Shown here in pieces: positions 12,601 to 30,800 of a stretch of 64,000 nucleotides of DNA (within the stretch, counting starts at the first letter, position 1; each line of letters starts with the position of its first letter). The translations under genes were made by a program, and so were the position numbers. The DNA lies in assembly GCA_029224185.1 (NCBI GenBank), contig CM055198.1:5646073-5710072 (forward strand). Reading direction: 5' to 3'. Under the pieces are notes generated by a model. That model saw only the letters and a program-made list of their open reading frames with translations, made no database searches and had not been told where the DNA came from. The stretch is from Karalla daura (Eukaryota > Chordata > Actinopteri > Chaetodontiformes > Leiognathidae).

Positions 12601-12972
12601 AGTGTAAAATAAGTTTTATTATCAATAATGTTTGGGTTAATCATACAGCAAAGGAGGAAGACATAAACATCTATGAAAGGCCAAGTAAATACTCTAAGAA
12701 GCAAAGTCATTCTGTATAATATACAATAAATAAAGCCGTTAATGCAATAAATACATGAAAGATTAATAAGAGCCTTCTATAATGCAGGCTACGAGAGGAC
12801 GACTTCTGAAGGGAAGTACTGAGGAAAGGTCTGTATAGAATCATTACAGCAAACCTACAATAATCATCACTGGAACAAAACTGCCCCACGTTTGTCTTCT
12901 GAGCAGCATATCTATAAGATACATAACAGAGGGTGGTCTACGGACACGGACAGCACCATGATATCCACCCGC
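12600..12972 (-). other. her8: her8 3' UTR with poly(A) signal
   Basis: TTTATT at 12615-12620 reads AATAAA on the minus strand about 355 bp beyond the her8 stop. The interval between is AT-rich without a credible coding frame. Confidence 0.5.
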
Positions 12973-13691
12973 TCACCACGGCCTCCACATCTCCAGCAGC
13001 CCCAGGTGGGAGCTGTGGGACCCGGGGCCTTCTCTGTGTGTGTCCCCTCTGAGGGGCGAGCCCAGGCCTGGGGGCGGGGCTTCGTGGCAGGGTGCGGGCT
13101 GCAGGGGGCGCTCCTCCAGGTTGGAGCGGGGCAGAGAGCGCAGCAGGTGGTTGAGCAGGCGGGACCCCAAGGTGCGGTCCATCCAATCGCAGGTGAGCAG
13201 CAGGTTGTGCACCTCGTGCATGCACTGGATGTAGCCTGTGCTGTACCTCTGCTGTGCCTCCAGGCCCAGGGTGGGGTCTGACGGGTGGGGAGGGGCAGAA
13301 CAAGGAGGGGGGTTAGTGACCCCTGCTGGACGCAGTACAAAATACACCTAACTTTCTCTGAGCATAACTTTACTATGAATCTCTATCTATCTATCTATCT
13401 ACCTTTCTTACGACATTATGCTTTAGATTACAATAATTTTGGTCTTTCATCTGACACCTTAAGATAAGTTCATAATAAACCTCACTTATTTTCCTTTTTT
13501 TTCTTTTATCTCCGCTTTTCATTATTTTTTTCACAAACGTGCAAGCCTGTAAACCAATATAAACCAATCATAATACACAGCACTGTTAACCCAGGGGATC
13601 ACATATATGAAGGTAACAAGCAGATTGTAATCCAAAATGTTCAAAGTAACACATTAGACCGCTCATATAGTATTATTTGTGGCCATTTAAG

Positions 13692-13749
<58 letters not shown>

Positions 13750-14236
13750 GCTTACCGTTGAGTTTATGGCTCTGGATGTTTTGCAGGTGTTTGACGGTCA
13801 TCTCCAGGATATCTGCTTTCTCCAGCTTGGATTGCTGTGGAGAGAAGCCCAGGTTCCACGTTAACTCCTCTGTCCTCCTAACTCCTCCATCCATTATGTG
13901 CTCGCTGAATAGATGGAACACGTGGTGTGGGAAATACTTACGTCAAGTCTGAAGGCTCCGATCACAGTCTCCTTTAGCTGATCCAAGCAGTTGTTTATCC
14001 TCTCTCGTCGTTTCCTCTCAATGAGTGGCTTTCTGAGCTGTAAATGGTAACGATAGGTAAATATATTTAAAAAAAATAAAATAAAAATGATAAAAAAAAA
14101 TAAATATATAAAAGTCAGGGCGGCAGCATCAGGGTGCTTGCGCCCGGATCCAGCGCGTATCCAGATGAGGTACCTTTCTCTCCTCTTTGGCACTGTGGTG
14201 CTTGCCCACGCTGTGCGCCATGGCAGAGGCAGTCAT
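12973..14236 (-). CDS. her8: Her8-type hairy-related bHLH-Orange repressor
   Basis: Nuclear transcriptional repressor of the hairy/E(spl) family; fish her8 genes act in early neural patterning. Exons in transcript order: 14236-14174, 14037-13942, 13834-13756, 13277-12973; phases match and give 180 aa. Start MTASAMAHS; basic region KPLIERKRRERINNCLDQL (about residues 24-42, with the family proline); helix 2 SKLEKADILEMTVKHL; Orange domain from about residue 90 (QQRYSTGYIQCMHEVH, SRLLNHLLRSLP); C-terminal WRPW (177-180) for Groucho/TLE recruitment. Same strand and same four-exon layout as hes6, about 4.2 kb upstream of it. Intron 3 carries a ~54 bp CT repeat five bases beyond the exon 3 donor GT. 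I cannot tell her8a from her8.2. Confidence 0.85.
13694..13747. repeat. CT microsatellite in her8 intron 3
   Basis: About 27 CT units (GA on the transcribed strand), starting a few bases inside the intron after the exon 3 donor. Confidence 0.9.
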
Positions 14237-14363
14237 CTTCCCCCTGTTCTCTCGCTCTCTCTCTGTCACAATGTGTGTGAGCGTGTGTGTGTGTGTGTGA
14301 GGGCTCCTGCGCCTCTTCTGCTCTCAGTGCGTCTCCAGGGCCCAGGGCCCGGCGCGGCCCTCT

Positions 14364-14370
14364 TATTTAT
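14364..14370 (-). promoter_or_regulatory. her8: TATA-like box of her8
   Basis: The minus strand reads ATAAATA about 130 bp upstream of the her8 ATG, placing a start site near 14335. It stands in the same position relative to the E-box/TAAT module as in hes6. Confidence 0.5.
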
Positions 14371-14379
14371 CAGCGCGCA

Positions 14380-14394
14380 ATTAGCATGTGAATG
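14380..14394 (-). promoter_or_regulatory. E-box/TAAT module upstream of her8 TATA, shared with hes6
   Basis: The plus strand reads ATTAGCATGTGAATG, one mismatch from the hes6 copy, and starts 21 bp from the start of the TATA-like box against 20 bp in hes6 (measured to CATGTG). Confidence 0.55.
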
Positions 14395-14418
14395 CGCCAT
14401 CTCTTTGGCTGCGGGATT

Positions 14419-14426
14419 TTCCCACA
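14419..14426 (-). promoter_or_regulatory. Candidate CSL/RBPJ (Notch) site upstream of her8
   Basis: The minus strand reads TGTGGGAA, an exact match to the CSL consensus YGTGGGAA. It is about 55 bp upstream of the TATA-like box, a usual place for Notch-responsive sites in hairy/E(spl) promoters. Confidence 0.4.
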
Positions 14427-14429
14427 CAC

Positions 14430-17482
<3,053 letters not shown>

Positions 17483-17499
17483 CTGTAAAGTGTGTAAAG

Positions 17500-18100
17500 C
17501 GCACCCCCCAGTGGCCGCCGGCTGTCCCTGCAGCGCCGCTGCTGCAGTGGCGCCGGGCGGCCACAGGGGGCGCTGGACGCCGCCTTTGTGACACCCTCTG
17601 GGCCGCTGGCGCTAGCAGTCGGACTGAGGGACAGAAGTAGGAACCAGCGGCCACACACACCGAGCACAGGCAGCAGCCAAGGGGACCAGGGGAGGCGAGC
17701 AGCGGGATAACAAAGCGCTGTTTTTATCCTGGGAGCTGAACCCGGACCGCCTCGCGCTGCGTTGTGAAAGCCGGGGTGGGGGGAAAGCAGCGAAGACACC
17801 GTTGTAAGGTACCCTGTTGTGTTATCACTGTAATGTTGTGCACTGGCGTTCGCGCTCGGGCTGCGTTTACGGTCGCGGTTAGCTGGTCCGCTAACTCCTC
17901 CCGCTGCCGTCCACCGAGCGAGCTGCGCGAGTGCGGGCCTGCTGGACAGCTCCCGGCGCGGGGAGGGGGGGCGGGGGGACAGCCCTCCTAGCTGGAGCTA
18001 GCCTGCAGCGGAGGAGCCGCACCAGCCACCCCGCTCCTCCTGCTAGCTCGCAGCCAGGCCCCGGCTAGCGCTGTGCGGGGCGCTAGCGAGGCTAACTGAC
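17500..18100 (+). promoter_or_regulatory. cab39: Probable cab39 promoter and non-coding first exon region
   Basis: GC- and CpG-rich sequence follows the CTAT array. A donor-like AAG/GTACCC occurs at 17808/17809. The cab39 ATG exon has its own acceptor (AG at 20544-20545), so a non-coding upstream exon is required, and this region is the best candidate. The exon boundaries are inferred. Confidence 0.35.
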
Positions 18101-20545
18101 AGGGGCTGCTGCTGAGCCCCTAGCTCCCTGCCCTCGGCAGCCCGGCTGAAGCCAGCTGGGGGGCGGCCAGGAGAGGTGTGCGAGGCAGCACGGGGCCTGC
18201 GAGGCCCGCCGCTCTCTGTCCGCTCTCTGCTGCGCACTGATTCGCGGTCCGGCAGCTAACGTGGCCTCCTGTCGCGAACAACACAAACTGCAAAGTGGAC
18301 TGTGGATCTGTCACGTCCGTGCCCCCGGGCTGCCATGCATCCGCCGTGTAACGCTGAGCAAGGAGGGTCCATTTTAGCCGAGCGCTGCACAAAGTTGTCG
18401 GGCTGCACAGCAGCATCACAAAGCAGGCATGGATACCAGAGGGGCGGTGCTCGGCTCAGGGCAGCATCACGCTGGACTGGACGGGGCTGGTCGGGGCCCC
18501 GGGACCACCAGCCTGGAAGTAGCAGTAAATGCCGTGGAGCGGGGTCCCACACCGCCTGCCTGTCGATCAGATAATAGAGGAGCATCTGCTGCTGTCTGGG
18601 TGGTGGTGGAGGAGGTGGAGGACCCTCCATTGTTTGTGTTCTGGAGCCTCCATGCGCCACTGATTGTTGTTGTTGTTGTTGTTATGATTCCTGTGATGTT
18701 GGCCACTAACACATCTCTACACCATTTTCAAGTCCTGTTAACTTCTTGATACAGCTGCCAACTATCTGTCGTTCCATCTATTTATCTGTCCTGTGCTGAG
18801 ATCGGTCCGTGATTCCTCCAGTAAACAACACCTCGTCAGACCCACAGATGTCTGATTTTGCCATATGTGATAGCTTTCCCCATTTGCGTCACTCAGACTG
18901 GAGCTGCTCTGCTGCCTGCTGGCCACACTAACGAGCATTAGCCGGGGAGGGTGGGGGGGCCGAAAGACGGATTTGGCCACCTGGCCGAGTCGAGGTGCGT
19001 CCAGATGACACGTGTAAGCAGGGAGCAACTCTAGTGGCCCGGGCCACCGGCGAACCCGCCTCGGGACAGGTCTCATATTCCAGCTCGGTCACACATGACA
19101 CATCATTATATGAATGGTGGACTCCCTGCACCTCCCACCGAGGCGCCGCTCCGTTTATACTCCTGGCCGCGCCGCCGCTTTCTAAATGTGGACTCTGCCA
19201 GGACACGAGAGGAGGAGCGTGACCGCCCGGCGGTTTTGTCTCAGCAGGACCTCAGCGCGACCGCAGGTTTGTGTCCGTCACCCCGTGACCGCCGGCGCTT
19301 TGGCGAACCCAGTGAAGCTGGGATTTTGGTTCGCCGATGTGTTCTGCTTCAAACCGGCCGGGGATTTGGTGTGGTCTCTCCCCGGCGGGCTGCTGTGCCT
19401 TGTCATCGTGTTGCATCGCATATCTGCTCCTTCCTGTGAGTGTGTCCGAGGTGGCTGGGTGGGTCCGCGAAGCGTGGAGATAAGGGTCCTGGTTAAGTAA
19501 CCCGGTGAAGTAAGAGCGGCAGATGCGGTTGCCACATCTGTCAGTTGTGTCACCCGCGTCCCCGCCAGGGTCCGCGTAGCGCGCCCGGGGCCCGGAGCTG
19601 CTGGAGCAGGAGGCCCGTGCTCATCTCTGCCACGCTGCAGTCGCCTCTGACCGTAGGGTTTGGGAGCGGAGCGGAGGCAAAGGTCTCGGGGCGGCGCGCT
19701 GGCGTCTGGCCGGGCCCTCGGCGCGTAGTGAACGCGCTGCGGTTAATCATCGACGGAAGCAGCTTCACACGTTTTGCAACAGTTGCGGTGCCGCGTTGCT
19801 TTTCGTGTACAGCCCGAGCTAATGATGCATTTTGACATTTGCTCAGCGCGCGGCTTCAAACGAGCTCGTGGAAAGTGTTGACACTGGATCTTAAAACCGG
19901 ACCTCAGTTGTTGAAACTGGACTTGGCTGACTAAGGCCTTTGGCACAATCTCCAGAAGAACACACACACACACACACGCACACACATATGGCCATCGCGA
20001 CCTGAATCTCCTCTATTAGATTTACCTCACCTTATATGACAGCGCCGTCTGATAAGGTTATGGTGGTTCAAGGGTGTTTTCCTGTGACTTTTGTAAGCGT
20101 CTATGCTATAAATATCTATACTTTGAGGCCGACTTCCACGCAAACAGGAGTGTTGGCTTTCCCTCTATCGCCTTTTGATTTGCCCGTGTCGGTTATTCTA
20201 AGCTGCTGACTCTCAGGCCGGGCCGGATCAGGGCAGTGACATCAGGGTCAGTCCTTGATGAGGTAACCGTGACACCCGTGGCCCGTCTGGAAAGTAGGCT
20301 GCGCCGTTCGCTGATAGCCCGCCGCTGTAAAGTGGACCTGGCGGTTCACGGCTGCCATAAAACAAGGGCGAGGAGCCTCCGGGGCTGTGAACGCCCAGCC
20401 GGCCCGTACGGCTCGGCAACGCGGCCCCGACTGAGCCGTAAATGTGCGCTGGCTTTACGTGGCCACTGAATCTGTGAAACTGTATCGGTTTGTCTCCCGC
20501 TATTTGGCTTTCTTTTACACCATGCATCCTCCTCCTCCTCCTCAG
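18100..20545 (+). other. cab39: Probable intron 1 of cab39
   Basis: GC-rich without a recognised coding exon. It contains TTG repeats (18663-18683) and a short CA repeat (19960-19986). Its 3' end is the CTC-rich tract and acceptor at 20528-20545. Confidence 0.4.
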
Positions 20546-20587
20546 GTGGACAGTCCGCTCCCTGGTTGCTCGTGGTAACGCTCCGCC

Positions 20588-23916
<3,329 letters not shown>

Positions 23917-24862
23917 GGAGGAGCGCAGGGTGGGGGGGGGCGGGCGGGCGCGAGGAGCCACCAGGACCATGTCTGGACCTCGTCCAGACCATGTCTGCTT
24001 AATGGACCCATCAGCAGCTGCTGTTCTGGATTCTGAACAACAACAACAACAACAACAACAACAAAAAAAAAAAAAGAAAAACGAGGAAACAAAATGAAAA
24101 AACCACCGTATCCATATCAAGTCATCAGGAAGTTGCCAGCTCCTCTGCTCCTCGGTCAACATTTGATTCTTTTTCCTCTTTTTTTGTTTTTCAGTCTTTT
24201 TTTTCCTTTTAAAGAAATAAGAGAAAATACTAGATGCTGCTGCTTTCTTGCACATTGAGACATGTAAGGTATACTATAATGACACAGACAGTCCATCAAA
24301 CGAAGCGACAGGAAAACCAACTCAAAAAGTAAAGGCCGACCTCCTGGCACACACACTCAAACTCTCACCGCGAACAACAGTAGACACGTTTACACGCGCA
24401 CATGTATCTACCCATGCGACACGTACTGCGAGAGCATCGGCGAGAGGCCCCGCGATGGAAACGGTACGAGCAAGCTGAACGCTGAATGTGAGCGATCCGT
24501 GGCCGAGGCCCGGCCCGGCCCCAGCGTTCAGAGTGCCACAGGCCCGGGGACGTGCACACAGGCGCGCCACAGCAACCGCGCTACGAGTTCGCATCTATGC
24601 CTTCATCCAGTGACGCGACAGTGGTTCGTTTTTTAAAAAAATGTTTTCTCCCCCCCCCCCCCGCCCCCGCCCCCCGCGCCATCCGCGGGGGACACGAGCT
24701 CTCAGATGCCATCACACAGAACCATTTACCTCCCGTGTGCTTTGTCCGACACAGCACTTGAGGCACATGAGGAAGAGGAGGGAGGGGTGCAAGGTGTGAA
24801 TTTGGTGAAGCCCAATACTTGGGTCTCTTTTATTGTTTTCTGGGACAGGGTGAACATGTACA

Positions 24863-24899
<37 letters not shown>

Positions 24900-26130
24900 T
24901 TGTAGGTTTTTGTTAACCTTGACATATGAATATATATATGATATATATATATTACCTTAAACATCACGTTTTTTGGTTAATTGTAATCAAATTACTTTCT
25001 AAACCATAAAAGAAACAAGTTAAGTGACATTGTTTTTTTTTTGTTTTGTTTTGTTTTTTGCATTTCATTCTACTGCTGAAAATGGTTGCTGGTGGGTTTC
25101 TTTGTACATAACTTCAAGGGCCAGCTCACGTGTAACTAACGGATAGGATATTAACAATTTGTACAGCAGAGGAATGTCATGGTATTAGCTCTGGATCTGT
25201 TAATCCTCTTTTTACTCTCCATCTACATTTTGAGTGTCTCTCAGGCTGCTGAGAACATGCGGGAGTGTGAGCAGTGCAGGAGGAGGCTTTTGGGGGGCGA
25301 GGGGTGGGGGGGGTGGGGGGGGGGGGGGGATTTGGAGCCTATTAACCCAAACATTAAAGCCTGTGTGTTTGTGCACTTTGTGAGGTGCTGAGTGATCCAC
25401 ACCACCTAACTGGAGTCAAGAATAGCAGGACCACCCCTCCCCCCCTTAATTTCATTAACTCATTTTCTCCCTCTTTCTCATCGGGGGCCGATGCGCTGGT
25501 GGCGTGGGGTGGGGAGGGGGTAGCGCCGCCTGGTCGCTCTCGCAGCGAGTGCTGCACCTCGGCACTTCATTTCATTCTTACATCGTGCCCCCTCCCTCCC
25601 TCCCTCCCTCCCTCCATCCCTCCATCCATCCCCCCCATCCCTCCTCTCATGTTTGAGCCTTTCCTTTCTGAGGGTTTATAATTCCAGTACAATTGTGAGC
25701 GTAAAGCATTGTGGCTAGCAGAGTACTCTGGGCACGGCGGATTGTCCTCATGGTGCTGAGCAAAGCGGATGAAAGCACAGGTTTGTTCGCGTCGGCGGTG
25801 AGAACACACGCTCGAGAAGCTGTCCCAGCGCAGACACACCCCGGCGCTGCTCCGATCGCCCACAGTTCCTCCATACGCATTGAACATGCATGTTCCTCCA
25901 CTGGCTGTGCATGATGCTGTACTAAAGATGTTGTACTGGAATTGTTTCTTTTTTTCCAAGTATTTAACAACATTGAAATTGAGCTCTTGGCTGTATGCTG
26001 ACTTTTGGCTCCAGTTTCAGCAGAGAGCGTGTGGGTGCTTTCAGAAGTGTCAAAGGCCTGGGCCCTACAATCGAAATAAAGGAAGAAAAAAAACCTTTAG
26101 AATAAAATAAAGCTGTGTCATTTTTAACAA
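23917..26130 (+). other. cab39: cab39 3' UTR with poly(A) signals
   Basis: AATAAA occurs at 26075-26080 and again near 26103-26111, about 2.2 kb from the stop. The interval has an AAC repeat (24038-24063), C-rich (24650-24675), T-rich (24869-24897) and G-rich (25305-25330) tracts, and a CCTC/CATC repeat (25589-25640). No coding exon seen. A TG repeat follows at 26139. Confidence 0.6.
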
Positions 26131-26259
26131 CTGTCAAGTGTGTGTGTGTGTTGACATGAGGGTGTTTACATCAGCGCTGAAGATCTGTAACACTCTTCCA
26201 TTGATTATCTAAGTGGACGTCATGAAGATTGGTTACGCTTTTTACATTTGATGCATTAT

Positions 26260-26940
26260 TTATATAGTAAAATTAAGTGACTCTATCCTTGGGTATATCT
26301 TATCAGAGTTTGTGTATTTCATTTTTACAGCAGCCTCCTGTAATGCAAGCAATTTGTGAGACGTGAGTTTCATTGCACTCTCAGGACAATCTGAAATGCC
26401 ACCCAAGTATTTGTACATGTTTGTTTTACTTAAATTTATCCTTTTGTACAAACTGGTGCAGTGTTCAGTGTACACATGAAATTTGTAGGCCACCTTGTCT
26501 GCTTCCAAACACTGGGTGCTGCACATCATAGTTACATAAATCTTTCCTGACGGTGTGACCCAAATATCTTACTTTGTTTACCACGTTTAGCACTTCAAGA
26601 GGAATGTGGCGTCTGATCCTCCCTGGATTTGACAATCACAGCACCATTTTTTTGGGTTTAATTCAACATCAAACGCTGCACCTTTACCTTAGCTGACACT
26701 GAGCAGTTGCTGAAGCCAGCACAATGCGAAACGGGTCATGAGCACCCATCAGACAGACGGTTAATAAGACTATCTGCAGTCATATGCTTCTTTTTGGAAA
26801 GACCATCAGCGACAGGCTGAATAAAACAGGTGATGATTTTCCACCTTGTCGAACCTCATCACTCGGGATGGTGCAGATATGCCCCATCCAGCCTGCGCAT
26901 GACTTCGTGATACCAAATATCCAGACTGGTCTGGTTTAGG
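26260..26940 (-). mobile_element. Possible non-LTR retrotransposon remnant
   Basis: Around 26820-26880 the minus strand encodes VRQGGKSSPVLF, which fits the conserved reverse-transcriptase motif RQGG-x-x-SP-x-LF. Further along the same strand, an open segment contains KYLGG, resembling another conserved block. Several stops interrupt the stretch, so any element is dead. Its family is not recognised. Confidence 0.35.
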
Positions 26941-27176
26941 ACACAACGCACAAACTGAACTACATGTATTTTGTATTACGGTATATCAAGATACATACTG
27001 TCTAAAATATTACATATACACATACATTTACGCAGTGTGTCATCAGTGCATTATGTAGGCTTTCCAACAGAATTCATCTACTAAACTGTGGGGGGCCATG
27101 GTCCATAACTTACAATGCTGGACATTTTCCAATGACAACACAATAACTTCTGCAATTACCATTTTTAGTAGCAGTG

Positions 27177-27410
27177 CACCACTACTACTACTGCTTCTAT
27201 TGCTACTATGACTACTTATAGCATTAATAGTAGCACTACTAGTACTACTACTAGTAGTAACAAACACTTTAACTATAATATTTACTTCTAACTACTACGA
27301 CAGCTGCTAGCACTACTTTCTAGCCTACTACTCCTTTTGCTGTAACAGTAGGGGCTCCAGTAATATGACTACTGCAAGTAATAGCACTAAAGCTACTACC
27401 GTTACTATAC
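27177..27410. repeat. Imperfect CTA/TAG trinucleotide repeat area
   Basis: Many CTA, ACT and TAG units in both orientations, interrupted; some flank each other as short palindromes such as ACTAGT. Confidence 0.7.
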
Positions 27411-27538
27411 TAGTGGGTGTGATTTATGATGTAAGGTGCTATTTGGTATTAATACTTAGGTGTTAGTAACAGAGTACAACATAAAAAGCAACAAAAAGGC
27501 AGCTCACTATAAACTGTCCCATAGCGTTGGGACAGCTA

Positions 27539-27546
27539 TGACGTCA
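27539..27546. promoter_or_regulatory. Full cAMP-response element upstream of itm2c
   Basis: Perfect palindrome TGACGTCA, about 360 bp upstream of the itm2c ATG; the consensus site for CREB/ATF proteins. An ETS-like ACTTCCGG follows at about 27662-27669, near the likely start site. Confidence 0.45.
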
Positions 27547-27898
27547 TCGCCCCAAAAAAACAGCTGCCGCTTAGCTGAGCTGAGGTGCTGTTAACGTCAA
27601 TAATGTCCAAACTATGATGTGTTTGGTGTGACGCGGCGCGGCGGACTGGTCCTTTAAGCACACTTCCGGTAGAGAGACAAAAACAAACGGGGAGGAGAGA
27701 GGAGGAGGAGGAGGAGAAGGAGGAGAAGGACTGCCCGACGAAGAGGAGGAGAGGGGAGCGGTCTGCTCGGCTGCGAGGGGTGTAGATCCATCTATACACG
27801 GAGCAGGAGAGGAGACACCTGCACACACAGAAACAGACAGACAGAGACACACACACACACACACACACACAGAAGCGGGCAGAGAGAGGCAGCGCGCC

Positions 27899-30800
27899 AT
27901 GGTGAAGATCAGCTTCCAGTCCGTGTCGGGACAGAAAGTGGAGAAGGAGAATGATGGCGACAAGACCGAGATCCTCATCCCGCATCGCCTGGTGAGTAGC
28001 AGCCCTGCTGTCTGTTTACCTGTTTGTGTCGCTGTCTGTCTGTCTGCCCGCCTGTCTGTCTGTATGTCTCACCCCCCCCCCCCCCCCCCCCCCCCAACCC
28101 ACCTTGCATCCCTGGCAGCATCCCTCCTCATCCCTGTGAAAACAAACCCCCCCTGTCCCCATTGCTGCCTCCTCTGCACCAGAGCGCCTGCCATGGCAGC
28201 CCCTGCTGCAACTCAGCCCACTGTGCAGAACATGCTCTTTGTTCGGGAGACAGCACCCAGGCTCCGGCACCCCGCTGCCTGCCGGCCCTCTGGTGCACAC
28301 TTGAAACTGGGAAGCGAGCGCAGGGAGCCGTGGCCCGACAAAATGGCAGGAGGAGGGGAGCCGAGGGGGCCAGATTATCCCCCTGCAGCCCGAGCGGAGC
28401 AAGTTTGCGTCCCAGCGTGCCCTCGGCTCCCATCAAAGATACATGACTGAGCCCCGGAGATGAGACGAGACGAGAGGAGAGGAGACGAGATGAGATGAGA
28501 TGAGATGAGATGAGATGAGATGAGATGAGACGAGGAGCCGTAATGGAATATAGATAGGACATGTAAAGTGAGTGAATATTGCAGAGCCGGGGGGGGGGGG
28601 ATGCTTCGCGTCCCCGAGATGAGCCCTCCCCAGACCGTACCCAGAGGGTGAGACGGAGGGACAGGCCGCGTGGTGCGAGCCTCCCAGCTGGTGTGAAAGA
28701 GCCTCTCTGTGTGCGTGTGCGTGCGCGTGTGCGCGTGCGTGTGTGTCTCAGCGGGGCAGGTCCCATCACAAAGTCTCACAGAAGCGCGCGTTCACACATG
28801 CACAGTTGTCGCCTTGTCCCGGCAGCACCCCTCCGTCACCCACCAACGCCTCCGCAAAGACCGGCCACTTGAAACGCGACCAGTGTGAACCGGAGCTGTT
28901 GTTTTTTCTCCCTTTCTTTTCCATTTTTTCGTGTCCTCCACTCGTTCACGACTGCCTCCCATCGTGGCGGCTGTCGTCGCCCCTTTGAAGTTTGCCACAG
29001 CAGTCGTCGCGCCCACGCAGCTCGCAGTCCCCCCCTCCTCTCCCTCAGCTCCAGCCGAGAATAGCGCGCCATTGTTGTTTTGTTGTAGACCCAGAGGGAG
29101 ACGGCTTCACCTGTGTCCCCATGCGTTGGCCCGGGCCTGTCCTCGAGACAGTATGGACAGTACAGACACTGGTATAAAGACGCTTGAGAGAGTGAAGGTG
29201 TAAGTCCTGAGTCTCCGTGACTCTCCCTGGAGGACGAGCCCTCTCCACCAGAACTCCGTGGCACTCCGTGGTTCTTCCTTTACAACAACCCGTGATTTTT
29301 CTAAATGAGCGGCTCCTCTGAGCGGCTACTCTCTGTGTGTAGTGCCACCCTGCCAACGCCGGGCCGGGGCGCGTGGCGCCGGCAGATGGGCTGCGAGACT
29401 GGAGGCGTCTGGCCAGATTACTCACCGCCGCGCTCGGGTTTTTCATTAGCGCCCTTCCTCCGACTGGCGCCGAAAAAGCGGCCCCGCCGCTTCCGCCAGC
29501 TTTCCCGTTTCGGCGCTCGTGTCGACTCGGGTCGTTTTCGGCCGCCGAGGATGAGTAAGCCGAGGGCTGGGTTGGAGCTCCCCCTGCGCGCGTTGGGAGC
29601 ACTAATGCGTGGGATTTGTCTGTCTTGACTGTCTGTGTGTTTTTCCAGGACGAGGAGGAGCTGGTCCTGCCGCTCAGGCCTAAAAAGTCCCCCCTCAATG
29701 GCCTCTGCTGCCTGACCTTTGGCCTGGTGGTGTTCATGGCCGGCCTGGTCCTGGCCTCCATCTACGTCTACCGCTACTACTTCATACCTCACGTAAGCAG
29801 CCTCCTTCCCTGGTCCCTTCCCATGCTCATGCAGCCACCACATGGAGGTTTTACACTGATCGCCTGCCTCTCCTGACACTCACCTGACTTTGCGATGGGT
29901 TAGGGTTTTGCAGCCGATGCCCGATAAATCGGGTGGGTGCCCTGGCCATGCCCCAGTTGGGGGAGTCCTCAGCCCTCCGGTTTCTGCCCCTGAGTTCGTA
30001 TTGCCACCTGTTCCCACCCTGTTGGGTTAGGGTTAAGGTTAGGCTAACCCCTAACCCTAACCTCACCAGATACTCACACACAGTCATGTCTTGGAGAGGT
30101 TTTTTCATTGTAGGTCCCATTTCACGCAGGTTACCAGGCTGTACGATTTTCCTGGCTGTGCAGACTTTCCAAGTGTTGCGGAAGGTTTGTTGCTCCAGAG
30201 ATGCTGATTTGCATCTGCATGTGTGTGTGTGCGCGCGCGTGTGTGTGCGCGCAGATCCCAGAGGAGAACCTGTTCCACTGCAAGGTGCTGTACGAGGACT
30301 CGGCGTACGCCCCGCTGCGTGGCCGCCAGGAGCTGGAGGAGAACGTGGGCATCTACCTGGCCGACAACTACGAGAAGATCACCGTGCCCGTGCCTCACTT
30401 CGGAGGCAGCGACCCCGCCGACATAATCCACGACTTCCACAGAGTGAGCGCGCACACACGCACGCGCACACACGCACAGTCCCAAAGTCGCGAAGCATTT
30501 CCTCAGAGTTAGAGAGTTACAGCCCGCTGTCCTCTCCCAGGGCCTGACTGCCTACCATGACATCGCCCTGGACAAATGCTACGTCATCGAGCTCAACACC
30601 ACCATCGTGATGCCCCCGCGCAACCTCTGGGAGCTTCTGATCAACGTGAAGGTAACGCGGCCGCCGGCCCGACGACCCCGCTCCTCCGTCCGTCCGTCCG
30701 TCGCTGACGCCCTCCTCTCGTGTCGCTGCAGAAGGGCACGTACCTGCCCCAGACCTACATCATCCACGAGGAGATGGTGGTGACGGGCCGAGTGCACAAC

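Larger units (their letters stand above)
26140..27538. other. Intergenic DNA between cab39 and itm2c
   Basis: No gene recognised. It contains a candidate reverse-transcriptase remnant (26260-26940, minus) and an imperfect CTA-repeat area (27177-27410). Confidence 0.5.
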
